Notes: a model not told the origin generated them from the letters alone. DNA of 64,000 nucleotides from Treponema sp. (GCA_031260245.1 JAIRKH010000083.1:1-64000), one strand, 5' to 3'. Shown: positions 51,037 to 61,266, counted from the first letter of the stretch. Numbers and translations: made by a program.

Positions 51037-52182
51037 ATGGAAGGGACAAATTTCATAGACGACTTATTCAAAAAATACGATATAGCGGACTCGCATAACG
51101 AAAACCATGAACTAGCGGAGATTTCGGAGCTATCTAAAAAAGGCTATCAGCTCTTAAAAGAAAACAAGATATTTGAGGCGGTGGATTGCTTTGAAAAGAT
51201 TATTCTTATTGATGAATACAACAACTATGCGCTGGTAGGAATGGGAGACGCCTTTCGCAAGAAAGGTTCATTCCGCGAGGCCGTCATCTTTTATCAACGT
51301 TGCCTTGTTCACCATCCGGGCAACAATTACGCCCTATTCGGGCTGGCCGACTGTTATAAAGCTCTCAATCAGTTCCACAAAGCCATAGAGATTTGGGAAC
51401 AGTACCTCGTTCATGATGAAAGAAACATCACGGTTCTGACTCGCGTGGCGGACGCGTACCGTAAAATCAAAAATTTCAAACATTCTAAAGCCGTTTACCT
51501 ACGGGTGCTTGAGATGGAAAGCGATAATCCCTACGCCATCATCGGTTTGGGACACCTCCATTATGACTTCAAGGAATATACAGACGCGCTTTATTTTTGG
51601 AAGAAAATGCTCCTTACGGCTGATTACTCAACCATTGACATCCGCGTGCTCACCTCTATAGGGAATTGTTACCGTAAACTGAAGACCTTTGACGAAGGCG
51701 TCATATATTTTGAGAAAGCCCTTGAACGGGACCCCTATAACTTCTATGCGCTTTTTGGAATGGCGGATTGCTACCGAGGCATGAATATGCCTCTCAAATC
51801 TCTCGAATACTGGAACCGCATCATTGACCAGGATCCGCGTAACAAGGTGATTCTGACCCGCGCCGGAGACGCATACCGGACTCTCGAAGATTACGACAAG
51901 GCAGTAGAATACTACGAGAGGGCGATCAACATTGAATTCGACACTTATGCGGTGCTGGGCTTGGCTATGGTGGCGAAAGCCCGCGGCAGATTCTCGGACG
52001 CCATAGAATCCCTCTGCCGACTCATACAGCAGGACCCGAAGAATTACCGCCTTTACCTCGAATTAGCTGACTGTTTCGTCAGAATCAACGAAAAAAATAG
52101 AGCCATAGAGTTGCTTGAAGACTTCCAAAAGATGGGAGGGCGTAACCCCGCGATCGCGGAATTCCTGGAAAAGATAAAGTAG
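51037..52182 (+). CDS. TPR-repeat protein
   Basis: Repeated ~34-aa TPR units (NNYALVGMGDAFRKKGSFREAVIFYQRCLVHHPGNNYALFGLADCYKAL...). Confidence 0.92.
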   Translation: MEGTNFIDDLFKKYDIADSHNENHELAEISELSKKGYQLLKENKIFEAVDCFEKIILIDEYNNYALVGMGDAFRKKGSFREAVIFYQRCLVHHPGNNYALFGLADCYKALNQFHKAIEIWEQYLVHDERNITVLTRVADAYRKIKNFKHSKAVYLRVLEMESDNPYAIIGLGHLHYDFKEYTDALYFWKKMLLTADYSTIDIRVLTSIGNCYRKLKTFDEGVIYFEKALERDPYNFYALFGMADCYRGMNMPLKSLEYWNRIIDQDPRNKVILTRAGDAYRTLEDYDKAVEYYERAINIEFDTYAVLGLAMVAKARGRFSDAIESLCRLIQQDPKNYRLYLELADCFVRINEKNRAIELLEDFQKMGGRNPAIAEFLEKIK

Positions 52183-52269
52183 AAGATTGAAGATAGGGAG
52201 AAACCTCTCATGCTATTAAACGTCGAAGACTGTTTAAGCTGTTTTCAAAGACAAGACCGCTTTTAAAGA

Positions 52270-53313
52270 ATGAAACAATCCCTAGTCGGTTTGCCGTTGA
52301 CAGAATTAGAAAAATTATTCACCCCCTCTTTCCGCGCAAGACAACTCTATCAGCATATCTGTCGAGGAACGCGCTCATTCGCCGAGATGACAGACTTCTC
52401 ACTGTCTTTACGCGAGACTATGGAGAATCGCTACACCCTCTATTCGAGCGAGATCGTGCAACAGTTTAAGGACAGAGACGGCAGTGTGAAGCTTCAAATC
52501 GGCTTGAGCAACGAGGCGAGAATAGAGTCTATACTTCTTGCAGATAAGACTGGGCGCAAAACCGCGTGCCTCTCAACCCAAGTCGGCTGTCCCATAGGAT
52601 GCGTATTCTGTAGAACCGGGATGCTTGGCTTCAACCGCAACCTTGCATCAACCGAAATCGTTGAGCAGTACCTACACCTTCAGACCGTTGCCGGTTCCCG
52701 TATTGATAACGTAGTTGTTATGGGCATGGGTGAGCCTCTGTTAAATATCGAGGAATTACGGAAGGCGCTTGTATTTCTCACCAGCGCGGAAGGCGTGAAC
52801 CTTTCCAAACGGAGCGTAACCATTTCCACAAGCGGCGCCGCCGCGGGAATATGGGACTTAGCGGAGAAGGGCCCCAACGTACGACTCGCCCTATCCCTCA
52901 TCACCGCGGACGAGAAACTACGCGGACGACTCATGCCCGCGACACGGGCAAACCCATTATCTACCGTAAAAGACGCCCTACGCCGCTACCAGCAAAGCCA
53001 AAAACGCCGCGTTACGCTAGAAATCGTGATCCTCGGCGGCGTGAACAATCGACAAAAAGATGTAGACCTGACAGCCGACTTCGCCCAAGGGCTAAAAGTT
53101 GCGGTGAACCTGATACCGTGGAACCCGGTTTTCGGCGCTCTGTTTGAAGGCGCGCCTTTGCGCCAGCCGTCGCGAGCGGAAACCAACGGCTTCGCCGAGA
53201 GTTTACGGAGAAAAGGACTAAACGTAACCGTGCGTCTGAAAAAAGGATGCGACGTGGGCGGCGCGTGCGGACAATTGGGATATTTACCGCGGACAGAAGT
53301 CCATGAAACCTAG
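52270..53313 (+). CDS. rlmN: 23S rRNA (adenine2503-C2)-methyltransferase RlmN
   Basis: KTACLSTQVGCPIGCVFCRTGMLGFNRNLASTEIVEQ...VVMGMGEPLLN...GCDVGGACGQL. Confidence 0.95.
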   Translation: MKQSLVGLPLTELEKLFTPSFRARQLYQHICRGTRSFAEMTDFSLSLRETMENRYTLYSSEIVQQFKDRDGSVKLQIGLSNEARIESILLADKTGRKTACLSTQVGCPIGCVFCRTGMLGFNRNLASTEIVEQYLHLQTVAGSRIDNVVVMGMGEPLLNIEELRKALVFLTSAEGVNLSKRSVTISTSGAAAGIWDLAEKGPNVRLALSLITADEKLRGRLMPATRANPLSTVKDALRRYQQSQKRRVTLEIVILGGVNNRQKDVDLTADFAQGLKVAVNLIPWNPVFGALFEGAPLRQPSRAETNGFAESLRRKGLNVTVRLKKGCDVGGACGQLGYLPRTEVHET

Positions 53314-54101
53314 TCTCGCGGCGCTTTTGCGGGGTCTACGTAAACCCCGTCCTTGTCCACCATAAATAAAAGCTGAGGCGAACCGTCAGTTGACAGTCTG
53401 CCGAGTTCTGTGCCGACTCCTACTTTGTCGCCCTGTTTGACCGAAAGCCAATCGCAACCGCCGTAGATGTAGAGCCAGCCGCTTTCATTCTTTACGATGA
53501 CTACTTTTTTATAATGCAAGTAAGGTCCGGCGGATTGGACGACGCCTTTCGTTACGCTTCTGACGACTTCCGACGCGTAACTCGTGATGACGACCCCGCC
53601 CGCGATTTTGCCCGTAGATTTGGACATACTCTTAACCGTTACCGGCCACTCCAGAGTGGACTTCTGCAAAAGCGGCGGCTTTACCTCGGATTTTTTTTGT
53701 GGTATCTTGAGCCTGTCGCCCATTTTGAGAACATAATTAGCAGGCAATTCATTCAACTTCAACAATTCTGACACCGTTACGCCGTTTCTTTTGGCGATAC
53801 TAAAGAGCGTATCGTTTTTGACAACCACATATTCCGGATTATTCAGATTGACCGAGGAGCCGTTTTTCCTCGGCGCGTTAGACTTCGGGGCGTCCATTTT
53901 CTGAGGTATCTTGAGCTTCTGATCCGCCTTAAGCTTGGCCGGGTCGGTTATACCATTCAACTTCATAAGCGCGTCGGTACTGACCCCATAAGAGAGAGCA
54001 ATAGAATAAATAGTTTCCCCCCTCTTGACCGTGTGAAAGTCGTCTCCGAAGAGTGTCGCGCTAATAAAAAGACAAATAATAAAAAGAATAAACTTTCGCA
54101 A
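53310..54101 (-). CDS. LysM-domain protein with degenerate M23/LytM-like C-terminus
   Basis: Two LysM repeats (HTVKRGETIYSIALSYGVSTDALMKLNGI; YVVVKNDTLFSIAKRNGVTVSELLKLNEL); catalytic M23 His/Asp residues not evident. Confidence 0.85.
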   Translation of the reverse strand: MRKFILFIICLFISATLFGDDFHTVKRGETIYSIALSYGVSTDALMKLNGITDPAKLKADQKLKIPQKMDAPKSNAPRKNGSSVNLNNPEYVVVKNDTLFSIAKRNGVTVSELLKLNELPANYVLKMGDRLKIPQKKSEVKPPLLQKSTLEWPVTVKSMSKSTGKIAGGVVITSYASEVVRSVTKGVVQSAGPYLHYKKVVIVKNESGWLYIYGGCDWLSVKQGDKVGVGTELGRLSTDGSPQLLFMVDKDGVYVDPAKAPRD

Positions 54102-54293
54102 TTTTTAACCCTATATTTTAATAGTATACGATAATGGGGCAAGATATGCAAGAGGTACGGCGCATTGACCTCGTATGTCCCGACAGTCGGCTTACCATGC
54201 GCGAGTGGATTTGATACGGTCGGTACGGGGTGCGGACTTACGCGTGAGAAAAGAGCGTTTTAGGGGGTATACCGCTTGTGAAAGTGGAGCGAC

Positions 54294-54899
54294 TCATCGT
54301 TCTAGTTCCGCCTCTATCGCTTCATAGGAAAACCCTTCCTGTTTCAAAAGCCGTCTTTCTATGGGTTTTCCTGTTTTTTCTAACTTTTTCAAATATTTTT
54401 TCAAAAGAGTCTGTTCTTGTTCAAAGTCAAGAACCGTTTTGAAAGCGCGTTCAGCCGTCTTTCGCTCTATACCCTTGTTGCGAAGAGACGCGAACAGTTT
54501 ACGAGGGGAATCCGTTTTTGAAAAGAGGCGCGCTTCGAGCCAAAACCGCGCGTAACGCTCGTCGTTTACAACGCCCAGGTCTATCAGGTGGGCGACCACA
54601 GGCTTTACGCAGTTTTCCGTGTAACCGCGAGCCGTTAGCTTGTGCGAAAGCCCGTATACGGTCTGCTCCGCGTTAGCCGTAAGCGCCAACGCCGCTTTCT
54701 CCGCCTTCAAACACGCGGACACAAACCGCAAAGCGCGCTCTTCGTCGGCTGAAATCTCCCGCCCAGACGCCAACTCAAACGGCGAATTCATCACTGTCAA
54801 ATATATCGACTTAAATAAAAGAAACGTCCCGTCAGATAAACTGATACGATACGTTTCTTCAGTATGAGAACAATCTTTTTGGAAAGAGATAATGGTCAA
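54294..54899 (-). CDS. recX: Regulatory protein RecX
   Basis: Gly/helical repeats LTARGYTENCVKPVVAHLIDLGVVNDERYARFWLEARL..SPRKLFASLRNKGIERKTAERAF. Confidence 0.85.
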   Translation of the reverse strand: MTIISFQKDCSHTEETYRISLSDGTFLLFKSIYLTVMNSPFELASGREISADEERALRFVSACLKAEKAALALTANAEQTVYGLSHKLTARGYTENCVKPVVAHLIDLGVVNDERYARFWLEARLFSKTDSPRKLFASLRNKGIERKTAERAFKTVLDFEQEQTLLKKYLKKLEKTGKPIERRLLKQEGFSYEAIEAELER

Positions 54900-55036
54900 T
54901 AGTGGACGATGAATTTCTTAATTTGGTTAAATATCAACGTTCTAAAAAGTACGACGTTATACGGCGCAACCTCAATCTTGAAACAGAGGAGCCTATTCCC
55001 TCCGAACTCCCTCTTTTGCGCATACTTTCCAAGCCG

Positions 55037-55426
55037 TTAACGTTTGGAGAACTGGAACCTGCGCCGCGCGCCGCGTTGGCCGTATTTCTTGCGTTCGACC
55101 ATACGCGAGTCCCGGGTGAGGTAGCCGTTGGCGCGGAGGCTGGCGTAGTTGGCTTGGTCAACCTGACACAGCGCGCGCGCGAGTCCGTGTCTGCACGCGC
55201 CCGCCTGTCCGTGAATACCGCCGCCATAGACGTTAATCAACACGTCGAACTTGTCTTCACCGCCTGTTACCATAAGAGGCTGTCTCACCATGAGCGCGTG
55301 CTCGCCCTGTATAAAATACTGGTTGAGTTCCTTGCCGTTCACCGCGATTTTTCCGGCGCCTTCGCGCACGTAGACGCGGGCGACCGCTGTTTTTCTTCTA
55401 CCGGTTCCAATGCCGAGATTCTTCAT
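55037..55426 (-). CDS. rpsI: 30S ribosomal protein S9
   Basis: [32 protein letters not shown]...[27 protein letters not shown]. Confidence 0.98.
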   Translation of the reverse strand: MKNLGIGTGRRKTAVARVYVREGAGKIAVNGKELNQYFIQGEHALMVRQPLMVTGGEDKFDVLINVYGGGIHGQAGACRHGLARALCQVDQANYASLRANGYLTRDSRMVERKKYGQRGARRRFQFSKR

Positions 55427-55432
55427 ATTACC

Positions 55433-55897
55433 TCACAAATCAATTTTTTCAGGACCCTGAGCCGCATGGGGATGTTGCGGTCCCGCATACACTTTCACAC
55501 AACCGCAAAGCTTCCGTCCAAGGGGACCCTTGGGAAGCATCCCTTTAACGGCCAGTTCCAAAGGTTTCGTCGGATGCTTTGCTATGAGTTTCTCAAACGT
55601 TTCCGTTTTGAGTCCGCCCACATAACCGGTGTGGTGGTGGTAGAGCTTTTGCTGGGCTTTGCGCCCCGAAATCGCTACCTTTTCCGCATTGACGATCACT
55701 ACAAAATCCCCACATTCCTGATGAGGAGCGAACAAGGATTTTTCCTTGCCTCTGGCTATGGACGCGGCCCTGCCAGCCACTCTGCCTAAAGGCTTACCTT
55801 CGGCGTCTATAAGAAACCATTTCCGCTCAATTTCAGCGGGTTTCACAAACATCGTTTTCATAAGCGTCATTTTGCCATAGAATTGCATTTTTGTCAA
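55433..55897 (-). CDS. rplM: 50S ribosomal protein L13
   Basis: KWFLIDAEGKPLGRVAGRAASIARGKEKSLFAPHQECGDFVVIVNAEKVAISGRK; N-terminal start likely internal (MKTMFVKPAEIERKW). Confidence 0.97.
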   Translation of the reverse strand: MTKMQFYGKMTLMKTMFVKPAEIERKWFLIDAEGKPLGRVAGRAASIARGKEKSLFAPHQECGDFVVIVNAEKVAISGRKAQQKLYHHHTGYVGGLKTETFEKLIAKHPTKPLELAVKGMLPKGPLGRKLCGCVKVYAGPQHPHAAQGPEKIDL

Positions 55898-56004
55898 GCC
55901 GTTCCTTGCTTTTTTGTGGTCTTGCGTCGGATATTATTCTCATTTCTGTTTGTAAAAGAGGCTTGAATAAATCTCTTTTATTATTATATAGTAAAATATC
56001 CGTA

Positions 56005-56658
56005 ATGAAAATACTATGCATATCTGACCATATAGACCCTCTTGTCTACACCGCATCCATAAAAGAACGGTTTAAGGATATAGACATAATCTTGAGCGCC
56101 GGCGACCTGCCCCAAGATTACTTGGAATTTGTGGTATCTACGCTTAACAAACCCCTACTCACAGTCTATGGAAATCACAACCTCGAAGGTTTAAGGGAAC
56201 TGAAATGGTACGGCGAAATCTCTCTGCCATGGACAACGAACAGAACGGGAGAGATTCACATAGGGTCAAAAGTAAGAAAAGAAAACGGAATCATATTTGC
56301 AGGACTCGGCGGGTCCATGCGCTACAACAGCGGGGAAAACCAGTTTACGAATTTCCAGATGAAATGGGAGATTCTCCGTCTCGTTCCCCGACTCGTCATT
56401 AACCGCATCTTTCACGGCAGATTTCTGGATATTCTTTTGACGCACGCCCCGCCGTTAGGCATACACGACAAGGAAGACCTCTGCCACAGGGGATTTAAAG
56501 ACTTCCTTTGGTTTATGAGGATTTTCAAGCCCAAATACCTCATACACGGGCACATCCACCTTTACGACTTAGCGAGCGTGCGGCTTTCTCGTTATCGCGA
56601 CACTCTAGTCATAAACGCCTACAGCCATTACGTCGTGGATACGGAAAACGGCGAGTGA
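56005..56658 (+). CDS. Metallophosphoesterase
   Basis: MKILCISDHIDPLV..ILSAGDLPQDYLEF..VYGNHNLEGL..LLTHAPPLGIHD..HGHIHLY. Confidence 0.93.
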   Translation: MKILCISDHIDPLVYTASIKERFKDIDIILSAGDLPQDYLEFVVSTLNKPLLTVYGNHNLEGLRELKWYGEISLPWTTNRTGEIHIGSKVRKENGIIFAGLGGSMRYNSGENQFTNFQMKWEILRLVPRLVINRIFHGRFLDILLTHAPPLGIHDKEDLCHRGFKDFLWFMRIFKPKYLIHGHIHLYDLASVRLSRYRDTLVINAYSHYVVDTENGE

Positions 56659-56673
56659 GAAGGAGACAAGGAT

Positions 56674-57606
56674 ATGGATAACATGGATAATAGCCTACGG
56701 ATTTTACAATCCGCGGAAGATTTTGATAAAGCGAAAAGCAGAGCGGCGCTCATGCAGATAATGCATTTTATCAATGTAGACAAGGATAGACTGCTCTCCT
56801 TCAACGATGTGAAGGACGTCCTGAAGCCCAAAAATCAGGTTTATATGGGTATACAGATAATCCCCGTGAAACTCATCGTGGGCAGTGAAGGACGGTACCA
56901 GGATTTCAATCGTTTCTTCCTTCCGAAATCCGAGCACCTCCGCGCCCGATGGGAACGCGTGGACCAAGCCCAACTCCAGAGTATCAACCTGCCGCCCATT
57001 CAACTCTACGAAATAGGCGGCGCCTACTTCGTGAGAGACGGAAACCACCGCGTATCTGTCGCCAAGTCTCAAGGCGTTGAATCCATAGACGCGGAAGTGA
57101 TAAGCCTCTCCAGCGTGATTGACATAAAACCCAATCAGACCATCGACGACCTCAAGATAAGCCTCGTCAAATACGAAAAGACGGTTTTCTATGAAAAGAC
57201 TCGTTTTGCGGAGCTTACTGGCGACAATAACCTCGATTTTACCGCGACGGGGCGCTACGACGTTATCTATAACCACATTCTCGTTCACAAGTACTTCATT
57301 AACCAGGGTATAGAACAGGAAATCTCGTTTGACGACGCTCTTGTTTCGTGGTATAAGAATGTGTATTTACCCATTATTCAGATAATCAAAACCGAATGGA
57401 TACGTTTTGACTTTCCGGGTGTGACGCCTAGCGATCTTTACGTGTGGATAGTGAAGCACTGGGACTTTCTCAAGAAGAAATACGGTATTCATTATTCGCT
57501 TTCAAAAGCCGCGCGGGATTTTACCGTGAAGTACGGAGACGGTAAGGGCAAATTCATGCGGTTTCTATCAAAGATGGTGGGAAAAGTATTAGGAAATAAG
57601 AAATAG
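56674..57606 (+). CDS. ParB-like N-terminal domain protein
   Basis: LPPIQLYEIGGAYFVRDGNHRVSVAKSQGVESIDAEVI resembles the ParB/Srx fold motif. Confidence 0.65.
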   Translation: MDNMDNSLRILQSAEDFDKAKSRAALMQIMHFINVDKDRLLSFNDVKDVLKPKNQVYMGIQIIPVKLIVGSEGRYQDFNRFFLPKSEHLRARWERVDQAQLQSINLPPIQLYEIGGAYFVRDGNHRVSVAKSQGVESIDAEVISLSSVIDIKPNQTIDDLKISLVKYEKTVFYEKTRFAELTGDNNLDFTATGRYDVIYNHILVHKYFINQGIEQEISFDDALVSWYKNVYLPIIQIIKTEWIRFDFPGVTPSDLYVWIVKHWDFLKKKYGIHYSLSKAARDFTVKYGDGKGKFMRFLSKMVGKVLGNKK

Positions 57607-57666
57607 GAAGCAGGTTCATTACAAAATATCAATTCCTTATTTCCTAAAAATAATAAGGAGGCAAAT

Positions 57667-58521
57667 ATGCCGATTTTATCGATTCAATCTCATGTAGTTT
57701 ATGGACACGCGGGTAACAGTTCCGCGGTTTTTCCACTACAGAGACTGGGACGCGAGGTGTGGGCTATCAACACAGTTGAGTTTTCTAACCATACAGGTTA
57801 TGGTTCATGGACCGGGCAGTGGCTTTCGCCGCAGTTGGCGCGAGAACTAGTGCGCGGTTTGTCTGAACGCGGAGTACTAGGGCAGGCTGAGGCTGTGCTT
57901 TCCGGGTACATGGGAGATGCGGAAACAGGTTCTGCAGTAATGGATGCGGTGCGGCAAGTTAAAGCAGTAAATCCCGCGGCGCTTTACTGTTGCGACCCGG
58001 TCATGGGGGATGTGGGTAGAGGGCTTTACGTGAAACCGGGTATTCCAGAAATCTTCAAGAGCGAGATAGTCAGATGCGCCGATATTGTTACACCCAATCA
58101 ATTCGAGTTAGAGATTTTAACCGGCATTGATACAAGCGTTCGCGGAAACGCCCGCAGAGCGGTTGAAAAACTGCACGCCTTGGGACCAAAAATAGCGCTT
58201 ATCACGAGCTTCACTATGCAAGCGGATCGCGAACCGCGCATCAATATGTTAGCGTCTGACGGTGAAGAGATGTTCATCACTACTACGCCTGAATTGCCCT
58301 TTCCCCCAGGCATGGCAGGCTCCGGGGACCTCACCGCCGCGCTCTTCCTCTCACGCTACCTCGAAACTCGCGACATAAAACGAACCTTGGAACTGACGAC
58401 CGGCTCGATATTCGCAGTGATGGACGCTACATTCAAGGCGAGTAGTACGGAATTACTCACCATAGCGGCGCAGGACGAACTCGTTTCCCCCAGCCGTTCA
58501 TTCGAGGCAACGCCTTTTTAA
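57667..58521 (+). CDS. pdxY: Pyridoxal/pyridoxamine kinase (PdxY/PdxK)
   Basis: ILSIQSHVVYGHAGNSSAVFPLQRLGREVWAINTVEFSNHTGYGSWTG...CDPVMGDVGRGLYV...GSGDLTAALFL. Confidence 0.95.
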   Translation: MPILSIQSHVVYGHAGNSSAVFPLQRLGREVWAINTVEFSNHTGYGSWTGQWLSPQLARELVRGLSERGVLGQAEAVLSGYMGDAETGSAVMDAVRQVKAVNPAALYCCDPVMGDVGRGLYVKPGIPEIFKSEIVRCADIVTPNQFELEILTGIDTSVRGNARRAVEKLHALGPKIALITSFTMQADREPRINMLASDGEEMFITTTPELPFPPGMAGSGDLTAALFLSRYLETRDIKRTLELTTGSIFAVMDATFKASSTELLTIAAQDELVSPSRSFEATPF

Positions 58522-58529
58522 GGTGTTGT

Positions 58530-59113
58530 GTGTCTGACACCAAAGCAATTCTCATGGCAACCCCGTATTACAGGTATGAGAAGTTTACGAATACTTATCT
58601 ACGGAGCGACGTATCACGTTACGTCGAAAATAGACCACGACGACATGAGCCTTCTTGATCCCCTATTCAAGCTATTATTCCTTTCATTCGTCAAAAAAGC
58701 CAAGCGGAAGTTCCATTTCCAGTTATGGGATTTCTGCGTCATGGGAAATCATATTCATTTTTTGATAAAGCCGGGTAAAGACGCTAATTTATCGGAGATA
58801 ATGCAATGGATAAAGTGTAATTTCGCGAAAGCGTGGAACAAGGCGCACGGGCGGAAGGGACATGTGTGGGGAGAGCGATTCTACTCGCGAATAATCGGTG
58901 GGATAGAGGACTTTTTACGGACGCGGGAATACATTGCGGAAAATCCTGTGAAGGCGGGGTTAGTGGAGCGGGCGGCGGAGTGGGCGTTTGGGAGTCTGTA
59001 CTACCGACTACATCGACAATCCGACTTATTAGACGAGCCTATTCTCGACGTATGAGCGGTGTCTGACACCGTTGCACCGCGTGTCAGACAAAACCCGTTG
59101 CGTGCGTCTAGCC
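58530..59113 (+). mobile_element. RAYT element copy D (left palindrome 58530-58540; right palindromes 59059-59069 and 59081-59091)
   Basis: Same left end (GTGTCTGACACCAAAGCAATTCTCATGGCAA) and right end (GAGCGGTGTCTGACACCGTTGC..GTGTCAGACAAAACC..GTGCGTCTAGCC) as copy C. Confidence 0.87.
58576..59055 (+). CDS. RAYT/TnpA_REP-like transposase, copy D (start at MRSLRILI)
   Basis: [74 protein letters not shown]. Confidence 0.95.
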   Translation: MRSLRILIYGATYHVTSKIDHDDMSLLDPLFKLLFLSFVKKAKRKFHFQLWDFCVMGNHIHFLIKPGKDANLSEIMQWIKCNFAKAWNKAHGRKGHVWGERFYSRIIGGIEDFLRTREYIAENPVKAGLVERAAEWAFGSLYYRLHRQSDLLDEPILDV

Positions 59114-59160
59114 GACGCCATTGAAAGTCTCCGCCGTAGGCATCCGGTAGGCATCCGGCG

Positions 59161-59171
59161 GTGTCAGACAC
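59161..59171. repeat. Palindrome GTGTCAGACAC
   Basis: Direct sequence match. Confidence 0.9.
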
Positions 59172-59253
59172 ATTTATCGTAGGCGGGCGGGAAAGCTTTT
59201 GCCCACAAAATATGATAAAGAAGTAAAGACAATAGGATCAGCGCTGTACAGAA

Positions 59254-61266
59254 TCACTTCCTGAACCATCCGGGCGATTTACCGTAGATGTTCTTGAATA
59301 CCCTACAGAAATACGCTTGGTCTTGGAAGCCAGTTTTGTCGGCTATTTGGGCTATAGTAGCGCCCGAATGAATGAGAAGGTCAACGGCCATGAATACGCG
59401 GTAGTGGTTGAGATACTTCCAAAGGGACATCCCCATTTCCTTGCGAAAAATTCTGGTGATGTAGTCTTCGCTACTGCCTACCGCGTCCGCGAGCTTCCAT
59501 CGGAAGATGTGTCTGTGCGCGTACTGGTTGAAGTAGAGGATAGCCTTCTTCACTAAAGCGCCAGTAAATAGAGGGAGGATAGAGTCGCCCGCCGCGATAG
59601 ACCTCATACGCATACAGAATGCCGAAGAGCCGGCCACAGAACGGTTGCACAATACCACACGCGAGTATTTACTGAGTTCCTTGACAAGTTCAGGCGACTT
59701 TATGTGTTCGGGTACCACAACGATGGGCGTCATGGTAGTCGCCGGATGATTGCGGATAATCTTTATCATTTCAATGTCTATGTCTCCAAGGCTGACGACG
59801 TCCGGCGTAACTTTGGAAACCGCGTTAAGGAAATCTTCCGAAGGCGCGACGTTCACCCCCATGCCTTCGTCTATCCATGAAGATAGGAGTTCTCCGTTGG
59901 AAGCTTCTCCAGAAGCCAGTCCTTCCTGTCCTTCAATAAACAGTATACTGCCGTTTTTGGAATTCTTCTCTTCCAAAGCCTGACTTATAGTCTCGCCCTC
60001 AAGCTCGTCGCTGAAGCATAAAAACGGGGTTTGAAAAAACTCTGGATGCGCGCGGAAGAGGGACCCTAACTTCGCGGGGGAAAGGTCGCCGCGCTCCGCG
60101 TCCGTACGGATTGAGCACAGGATGAAACCGATTCTGTTGGGCGTATTTAAGGCTCTCGCCACGTTTCTGACGACTGGTAAACCGAGCAGAGCCTTCGTAT
60201 CAATAGGGACGTCGTTCAACGACAGCGCCGCTTTGCCCTTGGACGGTTCGGTTACCCGTCCCGAAAACGTGGTCCACGGGAGCGTAATTGAACAGGAGTT
60301 TTCACCGCAATCCGCGCTTCCGCCGTGCATGAGCGTGATGCGCTCTATTATGGTGAACGTCCATTTCGCCATTCCACCGCTCGCGCCCGTAAAGCGAATT
60401 TCGAGTCCTCTCTCGTGGAAATGCGCGGCGGGTTTGTCCCGATACTGGTTCTTTATGAGCGCGAATACATGGGAGAGAAGTTCCTCATCTCCTACCAATA
60501 AGGGAAATTCCCCTTCCAGTTCGGGCAGAATGGAATGGATATTAAACAGGGCTTTCTTGAAAGATAGGTCGTCGGTCTGGGATATGGCTAGCTCTATCAA
60601 GCGATGCATATGATTCTGGCGGTCCACGATGAGGTTCTGAAGGGCTTTTAGTTTGCTGAAGATTTCAGGGTTTCGCTCTAGGGGTACCTCCGCCATGAGG
60701 CTCTGAACCGCGGAGATTACTTCTTTAAATGGTTCGTTCAGGTTATTTCCCACGGTTGCGAAGAACTCGGTCTTTGCACGCTCTGAATTCTCGGCGAGTT
60801 GTTTTGCATGGAAGGTCTCTTCAAAGAAAGCAATGCCCTTGAAGGCGTTGCTCATAGCGGAGCGGAGTTCTTCCAAAATCACCCCGTCAAAAAACGGGAT
60901 ATTATGAACAAAATAACCTAACGGCTGATTCTCAATGAATAGGGGTTGAACCAGAAAGATTCCGTTCTCGAAGTATTCCTGCATATCTTGAGGGAAAAGT
61001 CGGCGCGCGGGAAAGAGGCGCGGAATCGTGTTGACGCCTTGAGAGGAGAAGCCGCCGATATATTCGGACGCGTCTTCGTCTTTGTAGGCGACCAGAAGCG
61101 CGGTTGTTACTCCTATCTTGGGTAGGCGTCGAGCAATGCTCTCAACCAGAGACTTCTTGTCCTTTATACCAAGCAATTCACATTTGAAGGAATTAAGAGC
61201 GCTATTTCTCTCTTCTCTTTCGTGCAAGGATAGAACATAATGCTGTTCCTGTAGGCAGGAAACCAT
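59254..61266 (-). CDS. AraC-family HTH regulator with HisKA-like and receiver-like regions; probably the 3' part of a phase-variable gene with 61361..62377
   Basis: C-terminal AraC HTH (IFRWKLADAVGSSEDYITRIFRKEMGMSLWKYLNHYRVFMAVDLLIHSGATIAQIADKTGFQDQAYFCRVFKNIYGKSPGWFRK). Frame is open upstream to the poly-G tract. Confidence 0.88.
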   Translation of the reverse strand: MVSCLQEQHYVLSLHEREERNSALNSFKCELLGIKDKKSLVESIARRLPKIGVTTALLVAYKDEDASEYIGGFSSQGVNTIPRLFPARRLFPQDMQEYFENGIFLVQPLFIENQPLGYFVHNIPFFDGVILEELRSAMSNAFKGIAFFEETFHAKQLAENSERAKTEFFATVGNNLNEPFKEVISAVQSLMAEVPLERNPEIFSKLKALQNLIVDRQNHMHRLIELAISQTDDLSFKKALFNIHSILPELEGEFPLLVGDEELLSHVFALIKNQYRDKPAAHFHERGLEIRFTGASGGMAKWTFTIIERITLMHGGSADCGENSCSITLPWTTFSGRVTEPSKGKAALSLNDVPIDTKALLGLPVVRNVARALNTPNRIGFILCSIRTDAERGDLSPAKLGSLFRAHPEFFQTPFLCFSDELEGETISQALEEKNSKNGSILFIEGQEGLASGEASNGELLSSWIDEGMGVNVAPSEDFLNAVSKVTPDVVSLGDIDIEMIKIIRNHPATTMTPIVVVPEHIKSPELVKELSKYSRVVLCNRSVAGSSAFCMRMRSIAAGDSILPLFTGALVKKAILYFNQYAHRHIFRWKLADAVGSSEDYITRIFRKEMGMSLWKYLNHYRVFMAVDLLIHSGATIAQIADKTGFQDQAYFCRVFKNIYGKSPGWFRK

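Noticed and set aside
54902-55789. 295-aa plus-strand ORF
   Set aside because: Lies antisense to rpsI and rplM, which are unmistakable; likely a GC-bias shadow ORF.
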